A stretch of 64,000 nt of DNA from Corynebacterium hylobatis (GTDB lineage: Bacteria > Actinomycetota > Actinomycetes > Mycobacteriales > Mycobacteriaceae), in assembly GCF_003955685.1 (NCBI RefSeq), contig NZ_RXHJ01000017.1, forward strand, positions 20,350 to 84,349, in the 5' to 3' direction. The translations under genes were made by a program, and so were the position numbers. Shown piece after piece: positions 57,201 to 64,000 of this stretch. Positions within the stretch are counted from its first letter, which is position 1; every line of letters begins with the position of its first letter. The notes under the pieces were generated by a model. It saw only the letters and a list, made by a program, of their open reading frames with translations, was not told where the DNA came from and did not search any database.

Positions 57201-57859
57201 CAGGCCTCCGCCGGCAGGTGGTAACCGCCGTTGTGGATGCGGCGGGCCTGTTCCATCGATCCGGTGAAGTCGGCGTCGGGGTCATCCAGCAGCGCGAGGG
57301 TGGCCCGGGCGTGGACCGCTGCCTCCTCATCGGTGACAGTGCGCTCCAGCAGGGGGCGGCTCACCTCCCCAAGTGCCACCAGCGCCCGACTGAGGCTGCG
57401 GCGGGATTCGTGGTCCCGTCGGCCGAGCTCTGTGAGCAGCTCCTCGGCGAGCCCTGGAGCCTGATCCGCGTCCACCAGTCCGGCCGCCGTGCGCCAGGCG
57501 GTGCGGGCGACCTCATTGTCGGCGTCGTGCAGCAGCTCTCGCGTGATGGCCGCTGCGGTCGAGGACTCACCGATCTTGGAGAGGGTGTGCAGTACCTGGC
57601 TGCGCATCCGGGGATTCTCCGAGTGCAGCTGCGGCAGCAGCACCGGCAGGGTCTCCTCCTGCGGGCGCCGGATGAGCGCCCAGGTGAGCATGTCCCGGAC
57701 GAAGAAGTCCGGCTCTGCACCGAAGCGCTCCACGAGTATCTCGGTGGAAACGAGATCCGGAGAGGTACCTGCCTGCATGGCGGCGCGCAGTCGGACCGAG
57801 GGGTCGGCGGCGGACAGGGCCTGATGAAGTCTCTGCATGTCAGTGGTCATGGGGGTCAT
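57200..57859 (-). CDS. HEAT-repeat protein
   Basis: 219 residues of HEAT/phycobilisome-lyase-like repeats (VRLRAAMQAG, TLSKIGESSTAAAITRELLHDADNEVARTAWRTAAGL). No enzyme motif. The ATG at 57859 has AAAGGAG 7 nt upstream; the open frame to 57946 has no support. Directly coupled to the MerR-HEAT gene, whose repeats are alike, so the two may form a heterodimer or share a ligand. Function unknown. Confidence 0.8.
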   Translation of the reverse strand: MTPMTTDMQRLHQALSAADPSVRLRAAMQAGTSPDLVSTEILVERFGAEPDFFVRDMLTWALIRRPQEETLPVLLPQLHSENPRMRSQVLHTLSKIGESSTAAAITRELLHDADNEVARTAWRTAAGLVDADQAPGLAEELLTELGRRDHESRRSLSRALVALGEVSRPLLERTVTDEEAAVHARATLALLDDPDADFTGSMEQARRIHNGGYHLPAEA

Positions 57860-57985
57860 GATCTTTCTCCTTTCTCCTCTCACCCAACACCCTGCCACGG
57901 TGTGAAGGTCAAGGGTGGACGTTCCGCTGTTTCCTGGGAGCCTCACTTATCCGTGCGTCAGACGCTTCCTAAAGAACGGATAATA

Positions 57986-58035
57986 AGTGATCCATTCTCA
58001 GCTCCCTTGATCACGAATGGATCACTCACTATCCT
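57986..58035 (+). promoter_or_regulatory. Inverted repeat and leaderless promoter of the Fic gene
   Basis: A perfect 12-bp inverted repeat AGTGATCCATTC (57986-57997) / GAATGGATCACT (58015-58026) lies just upstream of TATCCT (58030-58035), which is 6 nt before the ATG. The palindromic TGATCA lies between. A second, imperfect repeat ACGGATA/CACTTATCCGT is at 57944-57989. The arrangement fits autorepression by the winged helix at the Fic protein C-terminus. Confidence 0.55.
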
Positions 58036-58041
58036 TTCTTC

Positions 58042-59220
58042 ATGTCCCCCTGGCCTGCTGCCTCCCACGAAACCCTTCCCTGGGTACCACGGGGCCCCCT
58101 GTCCCGCCGCGCCCACCAGTCCATGCCTGCGGAATACTCCAGCGCAGTGGTCCCCGGAGTTGCTGAGGTGGAGTACTCCATGCACGGTGAAACCGCAGGC
58201 CTCATCGACCGGGCGACGATCACGGTCGCCCACTTCGATGCTCACGACGCTGCCCGGTTGGTGCCCTTCGCACCGCTCCTGCTGCGCAGCGAATCAGTGG
58301 CCTCCAGTCGGATCGAACAGCTCACCTCCTCATCCCGACGCGTCATGGAGGCCGAGATTCTCGGTGTCACCACGGGAAACGCCGGTCTGATCGTCGCTAA
58401 CACCCGACAGATGCGGGCGGCCATCACCTGTGATGGTGCCCCTGATACTGCGTCACTTCTGGCCATGCACCGCACTCTCCTGGAATCCAGCGCCCCTGAT
58501 ATCGCCGGGCGTTTCCGGGAAGAACCGGTATGGATCGGGGGCAGCGATCTCCACCCGGTGGATGCACTGTTTGTCCCTCCTCACGCGCGCCACATCCCGG
58601 GCCTGATGGCGGATCTGAATCTCTTTCTCGCGCGCACCGATATTCCGACACTGGTGCATGCTGCGCTGGCTCATGCCCAGCTGGAGACCATCCATCCTTT
58701 CGCCGACGGCAACGGGCGTACCGGGCGGGCACTCATCCATGCGCTCCTGCATGCGCGGGGTCTGAGCCGGCACGCTGCGCTGCCTGTCTCTGCAGGACTG
58801 CTGCAGGATATCCCCACCTATTTCGATGCTCTCACCGTCTACCGGGACGGTGATCCCGAGCCGATTGTCAGGCTGGTCGCGCAGTGCGCCATCCGGGCAG
58901 CGGAACTCGGCACCTGGCTGGCCACCGAACTCACGGAGATCCGGCAGGACTGGGCGCGGTCTGTGACAGCCCGGCGCGACGCCGTCGACTGGAGGATCCT
59001 CAATATCCTGCTGTCGCGCCCGGTGGTCACCGCCCGGGATGTGGCTGAGGAGCTCGGTGTCTCCCCCGCCAACATCCGTAAAGCGCTGGAAAGGCTGGAG
59101 GCCAACGGCGTGGTCCTCGCCTCCCAGCTGGAGCGCAACACCCGGGCCTGGCGGGCACCGGACGTCCTCGAGCTTCTCGATGCCTTCGCCGCACGTTCAG
59201 GGCGTCGTCAGCAGCCCTGA
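58042..59220 (+). CDS. Fic-domain protein (AMPylase-type) with C-terminal winged helix
   Basis: 392 residues. The Fic motif HPFADGNGRTGR is intact at residues 218-229. An N-terminal inhibitory-helix sequence SSRIEQ (88-93) resembles the S/TxxxE(G/N) motif, with Gln in place of Gly/Asn, so self-inhibition is plausible. A winged helix (TARDVAEELGVSPANIRKALERL, about 330-355) occupies the C-terminus. Fic proteins transfer AMP to target proteins. The target is unknown. The gene converges with the PIF1-BRCT gene, 2 nt apart. Confidence 0.9.
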   Translation: MSPWPAASHETLPWVPRGPLSRRAHQSMPAEYSSAVVPGVAEVEYSMHGETAGLIDRATITVAHFDAHDAARLVPFAPLLLRSESVASSRIEQLTSSSRRVMEAEILGVTTGNAGLIVANTRQMRAAITCDGAPDTASLLAMHRTLLESSAPDIAGRFREEPVWIGGSDLHPVDALFVPPHARHIPGLMADLNLFLARTDIPTLVHAALAHAQLETIHPFADGNGRTGRALIHALLHARGLSRHAALPVSAGLLQDIPTYFDALTVYRDGDPEPIVRLVAQCAIRAAELGTWLATELTEIRQDWARSVTARRDAVDWRILNILLSRPVVTARDVAEELGVSPANIRKALERLEANGVVLASQLERNTRAWRAPDVLELLDAFAARSGRRQQP

Positions 59221-59222
59221 GT

Positions 59223-62200
59223 TCATCGGCGGATTCTCTTCCAGGCCGCCACCAACCCCTGGATGCCCACGACCAGGGCGCAGACCATCCCCAGCAGGAG
59301 AATAATCCCGCTGACAGCCACAGGTGCCTCAGCAAAAGCAGTGACCACGAAAGCAAGCGAGAGCACTCCGAAGACCACGAGGGACTTCCGGAAACGACTC
59401 GCAGCACGGTCGGCCTCCAGCTGCCGCTTCTCCCTGAGTCCGGGCGCCTCGTGCGGCACGGCAAAAGGCTGCGGAGACACCGCCATTGTGGGTTCCACGA
59501 AGGGGGTCTGCGGCGCACTGAAGGGGCGGTCCCACGGCGCTGCAGGGGCGTTGTCGAAGACGGGAACCGTCGGTGGCGGCGTATGCGGGACTTCCTCAGT
59601 CACCGGCTCAGGCGCAGCAACCTTCACTTCAACCTCATCAAGAATGACTGCCTCGACTCCGGCATCCACCGGGATCTCATCCGCAGTCTCCTCCACTTCC
59701 CCGGTCCCCACTTCAGGGGCGTCCTGGTCCAGTTCGGCCAGGCGTTGCTCCGCCCAGGCGGCGAAGTCCGTGGTGATGATCATGGGTGTGCCGAACCGGC
59801 GGGCGAGGGCAGATTTCCCGTCCGGGGCACCGGGATCATCGGTGACCAGCACATCACACCGGGTCTTGGTCACCGCCTGCTTGTATTCCAGCCCCAGGTT
59901 GTCGCAGAGGGAGGCCATCGGTTCGCCGTGGGCGTACCGTTCGTTGTTGAGGAAGAGGGACCCTCGGAAAGCCACACGTGTGCCCTCCTGCAGCAGAGCA
60001 CGCGCATCCGCCACCAGCAGTGCGACAGGTTCCATCGGTTCAACCTGAAGTTCCACCGTCTCCGCTACAACTGGTGCCGCCGGAGGTACAGAAACCACCG
60101 GGGCCGGCTCTGCTTCATACCAGGCCTCAAAATCCTCCTGGGAGATGATCGGTTTACCGTACTCCCGGGCATTCTGAGCCTTACGGGACATAGAACCGAC
60201 ATCACCGGCGACCAGTACGTCGCACCGGCTCTTGGAGACACCCGTCTTGTACTCAAGATCACGGTCTGCGCACAGCCGTGTCAGGCGTTCATCATCCGCC
60301 GGACCCCCGAGAAGGTAGTTACGGCCGGTGAATGCCACCCGGGTTCCGGGTGCCAACAGCCGGGTGAGGTCACGCGCCATGTCGAGGGGTGCGGGCAGAT
60401 CACCGGGGGCCACCCCCAGGGCAGCTACCTGGTCCAGAAGCTCCTGTCGCATCTCCTCCGTCCAGAATCCACGGGAGATCGCCCACGAGGACATGAGCTC
60501 AGCGCACTCCCGCACCTCATCAGCATCAAGGTCCGCACGGGCGCCACCGGACATCGCTGCCCACGCTGCATCAGAGTCCGTGGCCTGACGCAGGTCGAGG
60601 ACCATCGGTGATTCCGGGGCCCAGGAGGGGATGAGGACCGCACCCTCCCGGTCCCGGTCCGGCACCGGGACCACCTGACCGCGCCGGGGCTGGAATCCGC
60701 CGGACCGGAACTGCTCCACCATGTTCCCGCAACGGGTGGCCACATCGTCGCCGGTGGGAGTGAGGTCGAACTCCATGATGTCGTAGCCGACACCGAGGCC
60801 GATGTTCATGCCCTTCTCCTGGTGGCGGACAGCGCGTTCCAGCATCGCCAGGCGGTCACCGATGACCACTCCCCCGGCCGCCTGGCGCAGCAGCAGCGGC
60901 CAGAAATCACCCAGGGTCGGGGCCATGGCCAGTCCACCGGCAGGCACCCGGTGGGTCTGCCCGAAGGTGCCCAGGTCGGCCATGGGGTTGATCCAGGAGC
61001 CGAAGTCGGCCACCTTGCGATCCCCCTCGAAAATGATGACGTGGATGCGGGCGACGTGTTCACTGACGCCGAAGTTCACCCCGTCGAAGGAGAGGAAGAC
61101 CTGGCGGCTGGTGTCCAGTTCATTGGACACCTCCCGGCGCACCTTGCGGACGAGGGCATTATTGGCCCGGATGTGGCGCTGCTCGACCGGGGTGCTGAAA
61201 CGCAGACGCTCGAGATCCACCGCACGCGAGAGGGCGACGTAGAACTGTCCGTCGGTGGCGGTTCCTCCCTTGAGGTCGATGAACAGCCGGGGAATGGTCT
61301 TGCCCTGGCTCTTGTGGATGGTCAGAGCCCAGGCGAGGATCACCGGGAACTGCGTGATGGACCCGATGTCCTCACTGGCCAGCCGGCCCGCGGTGACGGT
61401 GGGTCGTTGGATCTGCCAGACGTGGGGCCGCAGGGTAACCACCTCACCGCTGTGGTCGAGCCGGACGCTGATGGTCTCCGCGGAGGCGTCGATGATGGTG
61501 GCGAAGCTGCCGTTGACGAATCGATCCACCGGGTCGTTGATCACCGTCATCACCCGCGCCCCGACGGCATAGTGCAGTTCCTCGGTGCCGCTGAAAGTGA
61601 ATCCGGAGGTCTCCCCCTCTTTCAGCGCGTGGGAGACAAACTTCTCTGTCGGCAGTTCCGCCAGTTTCCGCGCGTTGATCCGCTCAACATTGCGACGGAA
61701 CGCGGTGAGTGTCACCCAGTCATCGGGGGTGTTGAACTCCGGGTCGACGTTCTCGTTGAGCCGGTCCAGGGTCTCCTTGGTCACCGCGCCCTCGCGGACG
61801 TCATTGAGGATGTCGATGAATTCCGGGTCAGACTGCCGCCAGACCGTGGTCAGGTGCACCTCCGACAGGTGGACGTGAGGGAAACAATGCGCGGAGAAGA
61901 AGTACGGGGTTTCCCAGCGTTCGTTGAACAGCTCCCGTTCGTTGTCGGGCAGAACCGGCGGCAGCTGCAGCAGATCCCCCACCAGGATGAGCTGCACCCC
62001 GCCGAAGGGTTTCTCGCTGCGGCGGATCAGACGCAGTGCCTTGTCCATCATGTCGAATAGGTCCGCCCGCACCATCGAGATCTCATCGACGACGAGGACC
62101 TCCACCTTGCGGAGCACCTCGGTGACCCGGTTCGAGGGCGACCACTTCCCGCCCTTCCCCAGGTCATCGGGGTACATTCCCGGACGGAAACCGAAGGTCC

Positions 62201-62411
62201 GGTGGATGGTGAAGCCGTCGATGTTCAGCGCCGCGACTCCGGTGGGGGCGGTGACCAGCGTGCTGGTCCCCGCCTCATCGGCGGTTTCCAGGTAGGTGCG
62301 CAGCAGCGTCGACTTGCCGGTACCTGCCTTGCCGGTGATGAGGACGTTCGTACCGGAGCGGATCTGAGACAGAGCCTCGGCGAACTCAGGGGTGATAGAA
62401 ATCTCGGACAT
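59223..62411 (-). CDS. PIF1-like helicase with degenerate exonuclease region, two BRCT domains and membrane tail
   Basis: 1062 residues. (1) 1-410: superfamily I helicase of PIF1/RecD type, Walker A GKAGTGKST (27-35), VVDEISMV (107-114), GDLLQLPPV (145-153), ALTIHKSQGKT (362-372), YVALSRA (391-397). (2) about 435-550: resembles a DnaQ exonuclease, but DxE is replaced by FDGVN, so it is probably inactive. (3) tandem BRCT-like domains at about 687-766 and 807-888 (SKSRCDVLVAGDVGSMSRKA). (4) Pro-rich linker. (5) two membrane helices, about 1008-1026 and 1031-1052. No Shine-Dalgarno obvious. Function unknown. Confidence 0.85.
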   Translation of the reverse strand: MSEISITPEFAEALSQIRSGTNVLITGKAGTGKSTLLRTYLETADEAGTSTLVTAPTGVAALNIDGFTIHRTFGFRPGMYPDDLGKGGKWSPSNRVTEVLRKVEVLVVDEISMVRADLFDMMDKALRLIRRSEKPFGGVQLILVGDLLQLPPVLPDNERELFNERWETPYFFSAHCFPHVHLSEVHLTTVWRQSDPEFIDILNDVREGAVTKETLDRLNENVDPEFNTPDDWVTLTAFRRNVERINARKLAELPTEKFVSHALKEGETSGFTFSGTEELHYAVGARVMTVINDPVDRFVNGSFATIIDASAETISVRLDHSGEVVTLRPHVWQIQRPTVTAGRLASEDIGSITQFPVILAWALTIHKSQGKTIPRLFIDLKGGTATDGQFYVALSRAVDLERLRFSTPVEQRHIRANNALVRKVRREVSNELDTSRQVFLSFDGVNFGVSEHVARIHVIIFEGDRKVADFGSWINPMADLGTFGQTHRVPAGGLAMAPTLGDFWPLLLRQAAGGVVIGDRLAMLERAVRHQEKGMNIGLGVGYDIMEFDLTPTGDDVATRCGNMVEQFRSGGFQPRRGQVVPVPDRDREGAVLIPSWAPESPMVLDLRQATDSDAAWAAMSGGARADLDADEVRECAELMSSWAISRGFWTEEMRQELLDQVAALGVAPGDLPAPLDMARDLTRLLAPGTRVAFTGRNYLLGGPADDERLTRLCADRDLEYKTGVSKSRCDVLVAGDVGSMSRKAQNAREYGKPIISQEDFEAWYEAEPAPVVSVPPAAPVVAETVELQVEPMEPVALLVADARALLQEGTRVAFRGSLFLNNERYAHGEPMASLCDNLGLEYKQAVTKTRCDVLVTDDPGAPDGKSALARRFGTPMIITTDFAAWAEQRLAELDQDAPEVGTGEVEETADEIPVDAGVEAVILDEVEVKVAAPEPVTEEVPHTPPPTVPVFDNAPAAPWDRPFSAPQTPFVEPTMAVSPQPFAVPHEAPGLREKRQLEADRAASRFRKSLVVFGVLSLAFVVTAFAEAPVAVSGIILLLGMVCALVVGIQGLVAAWKRIRR

Positions 62412-62521
62412 GACTGCCCATTGAAGCAGACGGTCAACACATCAACTGAAACTTGGCAATCGTTTGTTCGAATGCCTCCCCCAAAGCAGTGGGGTACCGT
62501 CCGCCGCCACGGTTGCTCAGG

Positions 62522-62538
62522 CAGAATGGATACCCATG
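62522..62538 (+). promoter_or_regulatory. Leaderless promoter of the nuclease-helicase gene
   Basis: CAGAAT at 62522-62527 is 8 nt before the ATG at 62536, with no Shine-Dalgarno sequence. It lies in the 124-nt gap to the divergent PIF1-BRCT gene. Confidence 0.4.
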
Positions 62539-63963
62539 TCCACCATTGTTGATGCTGTTGCTGCCCTGCGTGAGCTCCCCACCGTCGCCCATCAGGGCCT
62601 GACGTTTGAGAAGCTGATGGTCAACTTCATCCGCCTGGACCCCACCCTGTCGCAGCAGTACGACGAGGTGTGCCGCTGGGAGGACTGGGCCTATAACGGC
62701 GGCCAGGCTGATACCGGCATCGACCTGGTGGCACGCCGACGCGAGGACAGCCGCTGGACGGCGATCCAGTGCAAGTTCTACCTGCCGTCGACCAGCCTGC
62801 AGAAACGCCACCTCGACTCTTTCTTCGAGGCCTCCGGGCGCAGCTTCGTCACCGAGAACGGCACGGAGTCATTCGCCAACCGGTTGATCATCTCCACCAC
62901 CGACCAGTGGTCGGCCAACGCGGAGGCCATGCTGGAGAACCAGGTCATCCCCACCAACCGTATCGGCCTGGGTGCGATCGCTGATTCCCCCATCAACTGG
63001 GACATCGCCTACCCCGGTTCCGAGTTGACCATCAACCTGGAGCGCAAGGAGACTTTTGAGCCGCGACCGCACCAGGAGACGGCCATCTCCAAGGCTATCG
63101 AGGGCTTCACCACCCATGACCGGGGCAAGCTCATCATGGCGTGTGGCACCGGCAAGACTTTCACCGCACTGCGTCTGGCTGAGCGGTTCGCCGAGAACAA
63201 CGGCGGCCGGGCCAGGGTGCTCTTTCTCGTGCCCTCCATCGCGCTGCTGTCGCAGACGCTCAAGGAGTGGACCGCCCAGACCCAGGTGGACCTGCGTTCC
63301 TACGCGGTGTGCTCGGACACGAAGGTCTCCCGCGGGGCCGAGGACATCGCCGCCTATGACCTGGAGGTCCCGGTCTCCACCGACGGCAAAGACATCGCCG
63401 CGCGTCTGGCACGGAGCAAACGCGCTGCCGGGCTGACGGTGGTGTTCTCCACCTACCAGTCTCTGCCGGCCATCCACGAGGCCCAGCAGCAGGGCCTGGA
63501 GGACTTCGACCTGGTCATCTGCGATGAGGCCCACCGCACCACCGGCGTGACACTCGCCGGGGAGGATTTCTCCCATTTCGTGCGCATCCACGACAACACC
63601 TACATCCAGGCCACCAAGCGGCTGTACATGACCGCCACCCCGCGCATGTTCGCCGACCAGATCAAGGGCAAGGCCGAGGAGCACTCGGCTGAGATCGCCT
63701 CCATGGACGATGAGGCCATCTACGGCCCTGAGTTCCACTACCTGGGTTTCGGCGAGGCCGTGGAGAAGGGACTGCTCACCGACTACAAGGTCCTGGTCAT
63801 GACCGTTGATGAGCAGCTCGCCTCGGACACCATGGCGCGTTTCACCCCGGCCCCGGGCCAGGAGCTGACTCTCGATCTGGCCTCGGCGATGATCGGCACC
63901 TGGAACGGGCTGACCAAACGCTCCGGCCGCGAACAGGGCACCAAATCCGGCTTTGTGTGTTGA
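62536..63963 (+). CDS. Restriction-type nuclease-helicase, N-terminal part (truncated)
   Basis: 475 codons. An N-terminal PD-(D/E)xK-like nuclease (TGIDLVARRR ... AIQCKFY; D63, Q78, K80) is joined to a superfamily II helicase with motif I MACGTGKTFT (K207), motif II VICDEAHRTTG and motif III YMTATPRMF. Such proteins are usually well over 1000 residues, with a second helicase half and a methyltransferase or target-recognition part. Here the frame ends in GFVC-stop right after KRSGREQGTKS, so the gene is cut short, probably by an insertion at about 63955. Likely a remnant of a restriction-modification system. Confidence 0.75.
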   Translation: MSTIVDAVAALRELPTVAHQGLTFEKLMVNFIRLDPTLSQQYDEVCRWEDWAYNGGQADTGIDLVARRREDSRWTAIQCKFYLPSTSLQKRHLDSFFEASGRSFVTENGTESFANRLIISTTDQWSANAEAMLENQVIPTNRIGLGAIADSPINWDIAYPGSELTINLERKETFEPRPHQETAISKAIEGFTTHDRGKLIMACGTGKTFTALRLAERFAENNGGRARVLFLVPSIALLSQTLKEWTAQTQVDLRSYAVCSDTKVSRGAEDIAAYDLEVPVSTDGKDIAARLARSKRAAGLTVVFSTYQSLPAIHEAQQQGLEDFDLVICDEAHRTTGVTLAGEDFSHFVRIHDNTYIQATKRLYMTATPRMFADQIKGKAEEHSAEIASMDDEAIYGPEFHYLGFGEAVEKGLLTDYKVLVMTVDEQLASDTMARFTPAPGQELTLDLASAMIGTWNGLTKRSGREQGTKSGFVC

Positions 63964-64000
63964 CTCATGTCTTCTTTGACAGTGAGTCTCACAGGTTCTG
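63955..64000 (+). mobile_element. Possible end of an insertion sequence at the window edge
   Basis: From about 63955 the sequence becomes less GC-rich and the helicase frame ends. TGTTGACTCATGTCTT and GTGAGTCTCAC are visible but no transposase fits in the 46 nt left. The identity as an IS is a guess from the break in the coding frame. Confidence 0.3.

Noticed and set aside
63783..63992. 69-codon minus-strand frame at the right edge
   Set aside because: Shadow of the helicase; no supporting motif.

Overview
The window is a high-GC actinobacterial chromosome segment, and gene content and order point to Corynebacterium. The arrangement matches what I recall of the C. glutamicum and Mycobacterium tuberculosis neighbourhoods: rel-apt-peptide binding protein-secF-secD-yajC-ruvBAC-yebC-tesB, then thrS-HIT-pgsA-patA-pimA, then aftC-msrB-hemQ-DUF3000-rnd-dxs-TrmA-like-dut-suhB-ppgK-sigA, then sigB-dtxR-galE-PAC2-helY. 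Mycolata-specific genes (pimA, aftC, DtxR) support this. The species cannot be fixed from sequence reading alone. Many genes carry a TANNNT -10 box about 7 nt before an ATG or GTG, which is the signature of leaderless mRNAs.

Layout. 1-10.6 kb (mostly minus strand): stringent response and purine salvage (rel, apt), a peptide-binding lipoprotein, the Sec accessory complex (secD, secF, yajC), the Holliday junction machinery (ruvC, ruvA, ruvB), a YebC regulator and a TesB thioesterase. 10.6-19.1 kb: a membrane protein, pdxS without pdxT, a GT87 glycosyltransferase, and a tightly overlapping phosphatidylinositol-mannoside operon (thrS, HIT, pgsA, patA, pimA, LemA-like). 19.2-21.7 kb: a CopC / PCu(A)C / DyP-peroxidase cassette. 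22.9-23.8 kb: seven tRNA genes, one Val(CAC) on the minus strand and an array Gly-Val-Gly-Cys-Val-Gly on the plus strand. 23.9-36.6 kb: arabinan synthesis, redox repair, haem and isoprenoid synthesis, nucleotide hygiene and several conserved actinobacterial DUF genes. 36.7-38.2 kb: the primary sigma factor. 38.3-42.5 kb: an MMPL exporter with a TetR regulator and a DUF418 protein. 43-51.2 kb: helicase, DUF3039, DUF3099, methyltransferase, dtd, a flavoprotein, sigB with a SigH-type promoter, dtxR and galE. 51.2-56.2 kb: DUF4192, PAC2 and the HelY RNA helicase.

56.2-64 kb is different in character and is the accessory part: a HEAT-repeat protein translationally coupled to a MerR-HEAT fusion, a Fic protein whose leaderless promoter follows a 12-bp inverted repeat, a 1062-residue PIF1-type helicase with a degenerate exonuclease-like segment, two BRCT domains and two C-terminal membrane helices, and a nuclease-helicase of restriction type. 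The last one stops abruptly at the window edge, apparently because foreign sequence begins there. This is the best candidate region for an undescribed defence or DNA-processing system; that reading is inference.
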